Origin: Capitulum mitella
Taxonomy: Eukaryota > Arthropoda > Thecostraca > Pollicipedomorpha > Pollicipedidae
Assembly (NCBI GenBank): GCA_030062745.1
Contig: CP099846.1
Coordinates: 21,382,621 to 21,446,620 of the forward strand
DNA: 64,000 nucleotides
Direction: 5' to 3'
The notes under the pieces were generated by a model that made no database searches, was not told the DNA's origin, and worked only from the letters and a program-made list of their open reading frames with translations. Position numbers and translations under genes: made by a program. This document shows positions 1 through 14,100 of this stretch, in pieces (within the stretch, counting starts at the first letter, position 1; the number at the start of each line of letters is the position of its first letter).

Positions 1-920
1 GGCCGGCGACAGGCTGCTGCGGCCCGGCACCCGCCCCCGTCGTCGGACGCCAAATAACCGGCGACGGCCACCGACCGGCCCCAGCGAGACGACAGGACAG
101 GAGACGGGGGGTGCGAAACTGAGGCCGAGTTGTGCGTTAATGACGCAGTCTTCGCTAAAATGCGCGGGTCTGCAAGAAACTAGCTCACCTTCCCTAAACA
201 TTCCAATACCGCCGGGATGAGGACCAGCTTGCCGGCGCGGCGTTCCGCGGCACGGAGAGGACCGCGCCCTCCTCATCGCGACCACCGCGCCGGCAGACAC
301 CCGCGGACAGCTCGACCCGCCGCTCCGGCCGCAGCCAGCCGGGGCCGGCTGATCGCGAGACGATGCACGCCGCCGTGACCTGCCACGCGACGGGCGGCGG
401 CCGGAGCCGGCCCCGCTCTTCCGCCGTGACCGCGCAAAAACGCCAATATCGCCGCTGACGGGCGTCGCCTCGGCGCGCAGAGCGGCGCGCGACCGCGCCG
501 TCCGTCCAAACGAACACCGGCGCCGGCCCAAAGGTCAGGCGGCCGCGACGGCGCTGCCGCGCGACGCGCTCGAGCGGCATACTTGTCACGGGCGGCGGGC
601 GTCACTCGGCCGGCAAAGGTCAGCGGCGCGCCGCCGCCGCCGACGGCCGGGTCGTATCTCGCCCGAATCTCGCGACCCGCCAGCGGCAGCGGGCCGGCCG
701 TGACGGAGGGGAATGGCGCCGGACAGCCGGCCCGCGGCGCGGTAACGTGCAGAGGTGACGTCCGACACGGCCGGGGCAGGGTGACGGAGGTGGATACGCC
801 AGGCAGCTGACAGCGGGAGGCCAGCAGAGTGACACGACGGACGACAGCCGGACAGCAGACGGTGGGAGGGTAATAGCAGTAGATGGCACCAGACAGCTGA
901 CGATGGGAGGATGGTAGCGG
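1..920. other. GC-rich sequence, probably last intron of D2HGDH
   Basis: No exon was recognised here on either strand. The remaining C-terminal D2HGDH motifs were looked for on the minus strand and not found. From about 740 the sequence contains degenerate units (GACAGCTGACR-GGGAGG-like) that grade into the homogeneous minisatellite that follows. Confidence 0.5.
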
Positions 921-1620
921 TTGATGACGCCGGACAGCTGACAGTGGGAGGGGAACGGAGGAACATGACACAGGACAGCTGACAGTGGGAGGGGACGGAG
1001 GAACATGACGCCGGACAGCTGACAGTGGAAAGGAACGGAGGAACGTGACACAGGACAGCTGACATTGGGAAAGGACGAAGGAACATGGCGCCGGATAGCT
1101 GACAGTGGGAGGGGACGGAGGAACATGACGCCGGACAGCTGACAGTGGGAGGGGACGGAGGAACATGACACCGGGCAGCTGACAGTGGGAGGGGACGGAG
1201 GAACATGACGCCAGACAGCTGACAGTGGGAGGGGACGGAGGAACATGACACAGGACAGCTGACAGTGGGAGGGGACGGAAGAACATGACACCGGACAGCT
1301 GACAGTGGGAGGGGACGGAAGAACATGACGCCGGACAGCTGACAGTGGGAGGGAACGGAGGAACGTGACACAGGACAGCTGACAGTGGGAGGGGACGGAG
1401 GAACGTGACACCGGACAGCTGACAGTGGGAGGGGACGGAGGAACGTGACACCGGACAGCTGACAGTGGGAGGGGACGGAGGAACATGACACCGGGCAGCT
1501 GACAGTGGGAGGGGACGGAGGAACATGACACCGGACAGCTGACAGTGGGAGGGGACGGAGGAACATGACGCCGGACAGCTGGCAGTGGGAGGGGACGGAG
1601 TAACATGACGCCGGACAGCC
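921..1620. repeat. 40-bp G-rich minisatellite, about 17 copies
   Basis: Near-identical head-to-tail units of 40 bases, each containing GACAGTGGGAGGGGACGGAG followed by GAACATGAC and a short variable part. The plus strand is purine-rich. Because 40 is one more than a multiple of three and no minus-strand frame holds a stop in the unit, all three minus frames stay open for hundreds of codons. These frames are repeat artefacts, not genes. It lies in the presumed last D2HGDH intron. Confidence 0.95.
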
Positions 1621-2131
1621 GGAGGCGGGCCGTCAGACGGCCGCCGACAAAGTTCGGTGAAGTGCTGCCAGGGACGGGGGCTGAGTGGGGGCTGACCGAA
1701 CAGCGGTCTGGTCTCTCGGGGCCACAGATAATGCAGCTGCCCCACCAACTCGACCATTGAAGGCGAGCGGCAAAGTTTATCTGATGAAGTACTCATGATT
1801 TAACCACAAGGAAGCTAAGTGAACGCCTTCTCAACTCGAGGAGATAACTCATGCCAATTAAATCTCTTCTCGTCCCTGCAGCCCATACGTGATTCTCGGC
1901 TCGCAAACAAGGTCTGGACGACCATAAGACTACGAGTCAACACACCCTGAGCTCCCAATATGCCTCATATGAACAAAGCACATCACAACGCCAGGACCAA
2001 TAAACCAGCACTCTACAAACACCCCACCCTGGGCACATGTCCAGCTCCCACACGTCGCCTCTCCCACCGGCACTCAGCGCCAGCCAACGCGTCACGGCCG
2101 CGGACAACCGTCCGCCCAGCCGGCCACTCAC

Positions 2132-5100
2132 CGCCGTCTCCCGCGAGCTGGCCGCCAGAGTGCCGTCCAGCACCAGCTCCCTCTCCATCATGCGCTCCAG
2201 GAAGCGGGTCAGCTTCTCCCTGTCGTGCTCCTCGTCGCTGCCGGACGTCTCCAGCAGCATGTTGCAGGGGAAGCTGTCCAGCGGCGGCGCCAGCTGGCAA
2301 CGCGAGCGCCGTCAGACGAGCCCGCCTGCCCGGTCGGGCAACACTGCGCCCGTCGCGGTACGGGCAAAAGTATCAGGTTCGGCTGAAGTTCGACCCGATT
2401 CCGAATACCCCCTTCCACCCGCCCTCGGCGGCGCATCTGCCGCGAAAATCGCTCACGACACTGCCGACGCCGGTGACGGATCGGCAAAGTTCGCTAACTA
2501 AAGTTCATCCTGTTCCCCGACGCTCCTCGGGCAGGGCGGCCCCCGCACGCCGCTTTCCGCCAGCGGCCATCAGCATTCCGTTCGGGTGCGACAGCGCGTA
2601 GAACTTTCCGCAAAACGGCACTTTCGTCCAGCCGATGCAACGCGAAACAGCCGGCGGTCCAATCGCGCGCCGGCGCCCCTCAATGCCCCGGCCCGACACG
2701 CAGGCGGCCGCGGCGACCGCCCCGCCGTTTCCAGTCCAGTCACGAGCCCCGCACGGCCGCGCAGGGCGAGGTGCGTCAAAATCAAACAAAACGCCAAAAC
2801 GTATTTCGCGGGAGGCGTCTTCGTTGTACGGCATTACTACATTTGGTTGTTTGGTTTTGACCAACTCAGAGATGGTAACTGAGGGACAGGAGCAAGGACA
2901 AAAAGGATGAACTCGGTGCAGTGCGGGCTGCAAAAACACCTTGAAGAGATACCACTCACAAATTTTTGGCCACTGGCCATCTTCGAGCATACGGGAAGGG
3001 TGAGACGCAGTAAGGTAGGTCCGAATACCGACCAGCATGGTGAAAACTGATTCCTTCATGAACTTTTTACAATTTGTAATACAACAAGCGCGGCCTTTTT
3101 CATCATTGCTCTTCTCGTCCTCGAACAAGTAGGGCTTACTTGGTCAAAACCAAACAGCCAAAGGAGGCCACCACTGCGGGCGGCGGGACGGGGGCGGAGT
3201 CGGTCGGAAAGCTCCGGCCGTCGGAGGTGGCGCCCCGCTGGGACGGAGCCTCCGTCGGCCGCGGAGACGGCGGCGGCCACGTCCGCCGGGAAATATGTGA
3301 TCAGAACCGGCGGCGGCGGCGGTCGACACCCGATCCGGCCGGCCGGCCGACGCGGCGGCGCCGTAACGCGCTAACGGCCACTGCAGACGGCCGCCGGCGG
3401 CGGCGACGGGAACGGAGGGAGACAGCGAGAGGAGTCCTCCGCCAGCGCTGCCGGCCAGGACGGGTGGGAACGGGACACGGCGGGCGGGCGGCGGGTGATG
3501 GCGGCGCTGACATGTCTGGGGAGAGCGTCCTGGGAGGAAGGAGGCGGTAAATCAGAAACCCAGCGGTCCCCAACCGCTCCCACCCACGATCGCGGGACCC
3601 GCGCACGCACATGGTGAGGTCAAGCACTGACACCAGACAAAATGTCTCGTCCGTGCCAGCACGAAATCAGCCCCAGGGCCAATGAAGCGGAAGCCGCAAC
3701 TACGCTCAAACACGAGTGCCTTGGTAGCAGACCAAGCAACAGAAGCGAACACATAGCCGTACCGAACATGCCACTGCTTGCGTGGGGAAGACCATGAATC
3801 CACCCATCTTCAATCTGGAAGGGGCATTAACAGTGAATCAACGACAAAATCACATGCATCTGGTGCGAACTGTGCCGAAGACAGAGATCATGTTTTCTGA
3901 GATATGTGGACACACCGTTACCTATGCAAAAGAAATAACAAGAGTTGTAAAATGTGCGGACACTCACAATGTAACGATCAATCAGCAGCTCCACAAAACC
4001 ACCCATTCATGATAATCATGGGCGTTATGTTTGGCGGGTGATCCTACACCAACTGCTCAACGTCCCTAGCCTGAAGAAACCCACCCAGAACGGACCAGCC
4101 CGGTCGGCGAGACGCAGAGCAGAATAACGACCTGCCAAATCCACGCGAGAAGACGTACCTTCTCCCAGAGGACGCGCTAACCACCATAAAGGCCAACTCT
4201 CAGCAGCCGACGCCACTGCCAACCAAACAGCCGCGGAAACACTCGAGAGGGCCCAACGCCATCGCCCGGGCTCGTGTCACCACCAACCCAGGCCCACTCG
4301 AGCCTGCGCCACCAAATACGGCAAACATATATCAAAGCTGAAGGAGGGGGGTCAAAAGACAATGACGTCCAAAACTGTATAGGGGAAGCTGCCCCGCAGC
4401 CTCCCTCCCCATTTCCGCCGCCCCTGAGCGCCACTCATGCCGTCCCGACGTACGACCTCTCCGCCCTGTTAGCGGCGACAAGACACGCCGACCGCCGCCG
4501 AGACCGAGACGCCTGGGCTGCCAGCTCCATACGCAGCTCCGGCGCCTCGACGCGCGACCGTGCACCCTGTTAGCGGCGACCAGACACGCCGACCGCCGCC
4601 GAGACCGAGACGCCTGGGCTGCCAGCTCCATACGCAGCTCCGGCGCCTCGACGCGCGACCGTGCACCCTGTTAGCGGCGACCAGACACGCCGACCGCCGC
4701 CGATACCGAGACGCCTGGGCTGCCAGCTCCATACGCAGCTCCGGCGCCTCGACGCGCGACCGTGCACTCTCAGGAGACGCAGCCCGACAACGCCGACTGC
4801 GTGACGCGATCAGGAGACGCACCGGCGGGCTGCACTGTCGAGAAACTTACGCGCGGCACTCCGTTCCCCGGCATCTCTCGCCAGATGGCGAATGTTTTAG
4901 ACGCCCTCACCTTCAGATGGCCGGGGGCTATCCCAGGGCAAACCCAGAGATCGGACAAATATTGACGCGAATACGACCGGGCGGACAGTGGAGAGCAGAA
5001 CCACTTCCAACCGAGAGCTGAAACAACTCTGGACAAAGTAGCGGCGGGCTCATTCGCTTCAGAACACACAAACTATCCATCACGCCGCCCGCAACACATG

Positions 5101-8100
5101 CATACCAACAGCGTTATGAACCGGCATACAAATCCCAAGCGCCGGGAAACGGAAAGACGGGCCATTTAGGCGGACGTGCTCTGCATGAGGGGGCATACAA
5201 CCAGCGACGGAACACTCCAGACTGGCCAATGGGGAAGCTGATCGTCGCCAAACCCCATCACGCGGCGTCAACATCCACCGATCGTCCACCCCCCCCCCCT
5301 AGCGCCGTGACGGGTCCCGAAACGCGCGAATCAACACATGCGGTCCACGCAGGTCTCCGAGCGTAACTGGTGAAATGGCCTCGAGTTTCGTTGCTAGGCA
5401 AGTTTTACTCCGCAGGACTGGGATTTACGATAGTGATGCACGACGTCATAAACGTACGCGAATAAATCACTCTTAACCAATCAAATGGTCGAAGACACTG
5501 GGTGCGATGTCGTGGATATTTCACCAAAAATAAGCTATGACGGAACTACAATGGTGATGTACGATGACATACGACGCACGCCAGTAAATCACCGCTACGT
5601 AGTCGAATGGTCGAAGGCAATGGCTACGATGTGGTGGACACTTCACCACAAATGGGCTGTGACAGAACGGAGAGTTCACTTTTCAGCCGCGGCCATCATC
5701 TAAATATTCCCGAACACAAAGGCCCATCTGCTTATCGTAAAATGAGGCAATTCGATCTTTAACGTCAAATTACGAATCACGAAGCAACATTTTGCAGTTG
5801 GAGATCCTAAAGCGTACTTCCTAGTCGCTGTTGCAAACTGACGGGAGGCAGATAACCTGATTGGTTCCAGCACCAGGACACCACTGAGGAACAGCGCCTC
5901 ACAGCGGCCATCGGGGCAGTCAGTGAGAAGCCCGCCCAGCCTCACAAGTTCACGAAAAGTTTTCAAACCACTTCGCTGCGCCGAAACTAGCCTCGACAGA
6001 AAGCCGTATTTGGATACATTATCCAACAGACGGCCTTGCAGCGGGCTGGTCGGACACTGAACAGCCTGCAGTTTGGCACGGCGCGCCGTGCTAGCCGCGC
6101 TGGCATGGCCCAAGTCCTGCCGTATTCAGCAGGCGGGACTTGGCTAACCACTTTCACGGTGGACAGACATCGGAATTCGGCGAACTTAGTGCCAATGGCG
6201 CCACGGGTTCAGCGTTGGATAAACGGCAGATTCCGCGCCATCGTCACCGTCAGCAGCCATTGCGGCAAGCTGACGGAGCAGCCGCCGGCACCGGTCACGT
6301 TCGACCCAGTGACACAGGCCTGCACTCTTCCGTCATCGGGGCGCGATTCGGGCCGCTAACGCTGTGGGTCGACCGACCACGCGGTGAGAGCGTTCCTCAA
6401 CACTCACAACACTGCCCGGCGACTACTGGTGCGGAGCGTCATGGCGAGGACCGAGGTCCGCGCGTCCCCCCGCCCCTTCCTCACCTGCATGTTGTCTCGG
6501 GCACAGTTGATGGACTCGATGTCGATAAATTCGCACGACGACAAGATCTCGCCCAGCATCGACTTGGCGCTCCTGTACACCTGGAGCACGTCCTCGAACG
6601 TGTTCAGGCCTGCGAACGAAAACGGCAGGCCAATCCCATCAAGGAACGAGTCACGACTGTCATCGGAATACAGACAACTACATAACGCTCCACACGCGTG
6701 CCCAATGACAAAGACAGCATGCAAACAGGTTATGCGGATCTCCACTGGCTTTCCAGGCATGACTCCAGTGACAACCGGATCTTTCCTTGAAATAAAGAGC
6801 CTAAACAGTATCTTCCAACGTCCTCAATCAGTTACTGGAACAGCGGCAATAAATAATGCATGGTCTCGAGAAAAAGGACCGCATGACTTTATGCTCTAAA
6901 ACTGGTGTATTTGAATAAAAACCTAGCCATGTACCTCAAGCGGTCCATTATTTTCATGGAATTCAGCTTAAGGGTCTCCAAGGAGCTCTAATAAAACGTC
7001 GATATCATATCGATGCAAAAAGCAAGGGGCACCGCGAGCGAGTTGGCGAGCTAAGCATTGCAGAGCAAATTAATCAGTACCAGTTTCAAGCCTTGCCTCA
7101 CTCGAGAGGCGTTACATTCCATGTGCGAACCGAACGAAAATATCGTGCGGTTAGTAACTCACTGATTCAGACAGACGTTCCCCACGAGCAGTTCACCACA
7201 CAGTGACACCAAGCAACGACGCAGTGGCGATGCCCCATTAACAACGTTTCGCCCAGAGGGCTGAACATCGCAGCTGATCGGGCACGACTCGCAAAAGGAC
7301 GATAAACTGTCTGCCTTGTCCACCAGGTGCCGTACTACGGAGGCGATCGGAAATTTTCCGCGGTTCACTGTCCAGATGGAGCATCATGCCCCAAAAAGTC
7401 CGCCAAACACACCGTTCAACGTCTCATCCGTCCCGTCCGCATCACAGCCCGGCAGCCATGGCTTCCATCACGCCGTCCGGGTGAAACCTCCACCTCGCCC
7501 GGAGCCGCCGTTCCCGAGCCTTTGAGAACCGCTGGGAAATCTCGCGCCGACATCACAGCGCGGCCCGGTTCGCCGGCGCCGCTGTTTACCGGGCCGCGCA
7601 AGAACGTCCCGTCCCGGAACCGGACGGGCGGCCCGAACTGGCGGCCCGGCCCGGGCGGCCCCCGACCCGTCCCGGCGCGCCGCCGGCCGGCCGGCCGCGA
7701 GCCCTCCGCCGTCAATGCGTCTTCTCGACGACTTCCGCGTCCATTTGCTCGGCGACGCAAAATGGAATTTGGAAATGCGACTGCCAATGGATGCGCCAAA
7801 TGCATTCGATGCAGTTTCCTTCATCCGAAGTCTACGACGTCCCGGGCGCAACAGGCAAAACCTGGAGACGGTCGATATCGGCAGACCGCTGGAACAGTTC
7901 AAGCAGGACAACGAGACTATCCGTTCCTTTCTGGTCGGTGATAAGGCAGGTTACTGTTTTCAAGCGCTACGCGTTCCCTTTACTGTTCCACCTCAAAGGC
8001 AATAATCCTGGTCCCATGGAGTCTACAATAGCAAGAACTGAAAATGTTACCAGAGGAACCACCCGTGAAAGCTTGCAGTTTAGCGCCGGCTTGAAATGAA

Positions 8101-11100
8101 CGCCATTGATCACGATTCTCACGCGGGAATTCGGGGCTCCATTTACCATGCAACCACAACAAAATGTGTCTCCAAAAATTGGTCAAGCTTCAAATCACCT
8201 CATCATCATTATGGGCCATTTATATAAACCCAAAAACGGGAATAAACTCGAGAAAACATGTCATTTCTTGAAGCTACGGCGCTGAATCACCGCATCATTT
8301 ATCCAGAGGCCTACAGTATATAAACCCCACGCCCACGTCACCCTGAATTAAAACGACAGCATATCTTTCACCTAGATCTATTTCAATTTGACATCTGATT
8401 CCCGCGGTTTTTCTAAATCCACAATACCGGACGACCGCCTTTCCACGTTCCTTAGTCTGCGTACTTAATTCACCACATACCAGAAGTCGGATACCCCGCA
8501 AAAGAGGGCGGGGACCGCCATCAGGAATAAGCCACAACGGCCAGGCGACTCGCACGCGACCCATCTGACCCGGGGTCGGGAGGCTCGCGGCACGCCGCAG
8601 CAGCCCATTCAGCGGCCGGGGAGCGCCGTTTCCGGCGGCCCGGCCCGCGCTGCCAGCCCGCCGCCAGCCCCGACCCGGGCGTTTATGTCGCAGCCGGCCC
8701 GCGTACACGGCGGTCCGCCGCGGCTGTACTGCGCCGCGGGCAGGCCATATTGCGCGTCCCGCCCTTCATACGGCGGCGGCGGCAGCGCGCCGAGGCGCGG
8801 CGAGCCTCGCAAATGGAGCCAATGAGCGACTCACGCCAGGTGGGCCGACACAATACCGAAGGCCAGTCGGCGCCGCCACCAGCCGAAACAGCACTTGAGG
8901 CCGCATCAGACGCCGGAGGCACGGGACGAGCCAAAGTTCCGCCGGCTGTCGTCAAGAGCCGCTCCGACCCCGCTACGCGGCACCACACAAACGGACGCGG
9001 GACGAAGGCCACCGCTTCTCCGGGCGCCGACCGTTCGCACGCGGCGGCCGGACCGGGCGCGGACGGCTTCTGAAGCGCGGGCGCGGGGCGTCCGCGCCGC
9101 CGTCCGTCCAGCCCCGGGGACGTGAACCATCATCGGCGGCCGCTGGCCGAGCCGTCCCCCGGGGAGCATCACGGCCGGCGGGCCGATAGCGGGGCCGCCG
9201 CCGGCGCCAGCCGGTCGGCATGAGCTCCGACAATGCGGTATTAGCCCGGCAACGACTGCGGTACTTCCATAGACACCATTTACTGCGGCGGCAGTCGCCG
9301 GCGGTTGAGGCACGTTCGCCCCTCCCTCGCTTATCTCGAGAACGAGGGCTGTTTGATTTCGTCTATTCAAACGGGCAACAGATAATCCGTAAACCAAAAT
9401 TCCGTCACACAGACATGCCACATTAGTTTACCTCAACGCCAGTGATGACGTAACAGGTCATGTCAAGGCCCTAAGTGTTGGTTATTTGCCGACTGCTTTG
9501 GAAACACAGAAACAGGGTACGAATACCCCAAACTGTCTATATGTAGCATTAAATGGGTTCGATTTGCACGACGAACACTACTTTTGCAAAAAAGTGATCC
9601 AACGTCAACATCGGTCGCGACGCAAAAGTCGGCCATGACCTGACCTTCGACCTTTGAAATGCTTCTAACGTACAACTTAACGAGAAACCCAAAAATGGCA
9701 TTCATTTCTCTGCGGCTGCAGCAGTCTGGTCGCTGCGGCTCGCAATACCTCCTCCCCAGTAAACAGTGGGTTACGAAGCCGGTGGCCGGTGGCCGGTGGC
9801 CGAGCACTGCTGTCGTCCGGGAGTGTTGTGAGGGTGGACTGGCCGGGGGCTGCTCGGATGCAGCCCGAGTAAAAGCCGGCACGTTTCCGACATGACGCAA
9901 ATGCAGGCGTCCGCGAGGTCAGGGCACGGGCGGCAGGGTATCTTGGGTCTGCGCCCGGTCGATTTCTACCCAACGACGTACGTTAGTTGGTCGCCTGCTG
10001 CACCACCACAGAGCAACACAAAGCCAAATGGCCCCGCTTAAACGAGCTCCTTAGGCAGCTACGGCCACAGTCGTCCTGCAAAGCTCACAGCGAGGCGGGC
10101 GGTACCTTGACATTTGCGAAGGGCAGTCGCTGCTAACTTCCCCAGGGGTAAGTGGTGTTGGCCTTAAGTTGCAATGCCATTGAAGAGAATTTAGTGGGCA
10201 GTTCCACTTGCACAAATCAACCCACACCGGACACAAAGGCCAACCGCCGGTTCCCGTTGGAAATGCGCACTACACGACCGAACTCACTGAGCCGCGGCCA
10301 GCGACGGCCGAGTCACCTACCGAGGAAAGCTAGGCTGACGGCGTTCGACTTCGGCGGGCACTGGACGACCACCTTAGTCACGAAGCCGAGAGTGCCCTCG
10401 GAGCCGATGAAGAGCTGCTTCAGGTCGTAGCCGGTGTTGTCTTTCTTCATCGACGACATGAGGTCGACAACCTCACCGTCGGCCAACACCTGCAAAGGAC
10501 AGCTCTGAATAGGGGGAAGATGCGACCTAGGTAACACATCATGCGCTGTCAAAGAATTCATGCTGTTTGCACATAATATGGAAAAGATGATTCACGAGGG
10601 ATATGTCTCTGGTGCCGGCTAGCACGAATCCAGAGACCCAGGACAAGTCAGACGGTATGGGATTCTGCCAATGTCGTATGCTTTGCAGTCGTTGTCGGCT
10701 CATACATCACGCTACTGAAAGGTGGCAGGGCCCTCTGCCGACACTTCTTTGCCCCCATGTCAAGAGTCGAAGAAAGGCGTGCTTTTCAAAAGCGTCGACA
10801 AAGCAGCGGAGTTTGCCCTGGTGCTTCCTGGCTCCACAGACGGTGAAGAAGCCGGTCTCGTGCTCAGAGTCACGAAGCGCGATTAGGTTCCCGTATGCAA
10901 AGGCCGGAGGTCAATCCGAAACCGCGCGTTAAGTGTCGAAAGTGAGTGAGCCACTGAAGCGCAACATTACACCCCGACCCGTGGTAAAACCGCTGACGAA
11001 TGACTAGGTCTAGACTGGGTTCATACCTGCTGGGTCCACCCTCGCATCGGTGGGGGGTTGTCAGGAAAGTCATTCACTCAGTTTTCGCTAGCGACGGACA

Positions 11101-14100
11101 AACAACTACCGTTAGGTGTGCCAACCTTTCTGCAGTTGCTCCCTGACTACACTGAATCGAAATGTTTTTCACGCGCTGAAAACTGTCGTAATTATGCCTG
11201 AAAACACCCTTCGATGTCAGCCCCTTCGGCGCGGTCGCGCGGCGGCGCCCGCTCGCCGGCGCACAGCCAAACTTTATTCTACAAACTACAAAGCTAGTTC
11301 AAGCATACCAAATCGTATAGAATTCCGCTGGTAATGAAACGAAGAATCTAATAGTGTACGGAATATAACGTCTCGTGCTACTCGTTCATCAATCAGGATC
11401 ACATAACATCAACGCTCATATGCGTTTATCGTTGCCGGTGGAATGCTTCAATCTATAAATCAAGGCGCGCAAACTCGAGCAGCAGTCATTACCGCCTTTT
11501 GTATGAGCAGTCAGCGTTCCACTGCTTGTCTAATCGTACCGAAATCATAGCAGCAATGAAAAAATGTGTTTTGCGGGCCTTAACATTCGGAGCAAGGTGC
11601 ACGAAGGTCATTTTCCAGGATGACCAGTTACGACCGCAATACTCTGCAAAAATTCGAACAATTTCAAAAGAAACCACGGGGTTTCTACGAACACGCGAGG
11701 GTGCCTCGGGTGACCAACAACGCGAGGGTTAACAACGACAGTGCACTGCAGTTATCTGACCCGCCCGCAAACAACGCGAGTCACCGCCATACGTGGCTGA
11801 AGGACGAACGACAACTTCACTGACCGCCTCCACTCCCAGCACGGTGCCGTGCAGGTTGCCGTATCTGAAGAGGCGCAGGCCGCCGGCGTTGGTGGAGACG
11901 TTGCCGCCGATCTGGCAGCTGCCCTTGGCGCCGAGGTCGATTGGCGCAATGTAGCCGCGCTCGCCCACGTACGCGTCCAGGGCCTCCAGCACGACCCCCG
12001 CCTCGCAGGTCAGAGCGCCTGAGGGCACGACACGCTGAGACCACAGATCATCCCATGCCAGCCTAGGTCAGAGCGCCTGAGGGCAGGACACGGACCGGCC
12101 TATCACAGGTCGGCCTTACAGGTCAGGGCGTATGACACGACACAGTCAGATTGGGCAGCGTGGACGGACACATCAGGTTCACTGGGAGAAGAGGACGGAA
12201 TGAGGCTGACCGGGACCCCGCGTGAAATCTTCGCGCATGAACTATTGATGTCTGGATACGCTTCCGCCGACACAAAATCGTCCCGAACGCACAGCTGATT
12301 GCTTCTCACAGGTGAACCTCGCCATGTGAGGGTCTCACGTGCGACCCTCACAACTGATAGCACCAACCGATATCCGTCTTCCCGCACCACGACCACCGCG
12401 TTCACACGCCCAGTCCTCGGCCAGCGAACGCCTCTGCTCACCCGAGAACTCGTCGAAGTGCAGGATCTGGTTCATCAACTGGGTGGAGACGATGACCTCG
12501 TCGAAGACGGGCACGCCGTTGCCGACGACGGCCGTGTTGCCGCCCTGCGGGCAGACGGCGAGCCGGCGTTCGTGGCAGTGCCGCAGGATGCTGGACACCT
12601 CCTCCGTGGAGCGCGGCTTCAGCATCACGCGGCTCTCTCCTGAGACGAAAGACGGAAGAACGGTCACGGTACGTGCTGACTGACAGAAAGCAGCGTTGGC
12701 GTGCTGTCGCGCGGCAGGGTTGCTTGTGCATCGTGCAGCCGCCTTGGGACGATGACGACCTGATGAGTGACAGATCGCTTGGGCGACGCTTCCGTTGACA
12801 GCTCGACGACGAGACGAGAGAATCGATGTCTCGAGATGTCCAGGCGAACCTTATCAACTGGGAAACGACCACACGTCCGGCCCAAGGAAGTCGCTTCGCC
12901 ATGATGACAACATGTACAGAACTAATGCTGACACGCGCGCATGGGGACAACTGTAAGGACGACGTGCCGTATCTTAACGTTCCCTATCCCTCCGTGTAAG
13001 TCCACATTATGTCACTCGCAGTCCATGGACTTATCACAGAGGATGAATAAGGAGCTGAAGGTCGCGCACATCACTGAGAATCAATTAAAGTTCCCGCATA
13101 ACTTTGACAGGACGAAATGCGGTTAAAGACTTCCGAACTCCCCTTCGTCAGACCACACGAACTTTGCCAAGACCCTAGTTTACAGCGGCGAAGACCTAAT
13201 TTCCAGCTCTGTCCTTCAATGAAGTGATCGTTTTTAATTGAGCACCACGACCTCGTAAATCTCGAGCACATAAAACGTCCACCGGACAACACCAGCCGGT
13301 TCAGCTTTCGCGGTCAGGCCTTCCGCCGGCCAGCGAGCGCAGTCAGACCCCGGCTCCGCTGTTCAATAACGCCAATAACGCATCACACGGCTCAATAACG
13401 CCAAACAACGCTCAAATTCAATTCCGGGCAGCGCCGGGCCCGGGGCCGGGCCATTTCTCGTGGCCGGACGAGACGGGCCGAGGCACGGCCGCCAGATGAC
13501 TGGCCGTCGGCCGCCCGTCAAGCCCCCGCGGGCCCTGTTAGACGCCGGCTCTTGCCTCCTCCCCGCCAAGGGCGCAGCCCACGCGCCAAACTTTCCGGCC
13601 AACTCGGACCCACTTGGCCGCAGCCTTTGAGCAGGCGGCGGCGCAGAGGCGGCCCCAGGGGCGGCGCCAGCGGGGCGGCGGGCGCAGGGGAGGCACCAGC
13701 AGGGACGGCGCCAGCAGGGGCGGCCGTTACCTGAGATGGGATCGTCTCCGGCTGGCGCAGAACGAACGCGAGCGGATGAGGCTGCCATAAATACCTGCCC
13801 AAACGTCATTCGGCGAGTTTCAAATGCTCGTTTTTTTAATGCACGCCACACACTGACGACGACTGGCAACGAGCACATGACCAAACTTTTCGCTGTATTC
13901 GGCCCATTAACTGCCTTGAGCGACAGAGGTGAACCACTGCAGCACTGCCATACTACTTTGGTCCAACGCCATGACTTGCAGCGCTCACAACGCAGGCCAT
14001 GCAAGAGGTAAACGAAAAGCCGTGCCTCTTTCATAGACAAATCGGACAGGCTTCAGCGAGGATCAACGGGCACACACGCTTCCTTTTACAGGTGTCCTGA

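Larger units (their letters stand above)
2294..6484 (-). other. D2HGDH intron
   Basis: Contains the MITE at 2842-3162, the 101-bp repeats and the 121-bp duplication. Otherwise it alternates GC-rich islets (for example 3170-3540) with ordinary sequence. No other gene was recognised. Confidence 0.8.

Noticed and set aside
273-1796. Three overlapping long minus-strand frames (up to 507 codons) rich in Pro, Ser and Cys
   Set aside because: They are the three frames of the 40-bp minisatellite. All are equally repetitive and none shows a domain.
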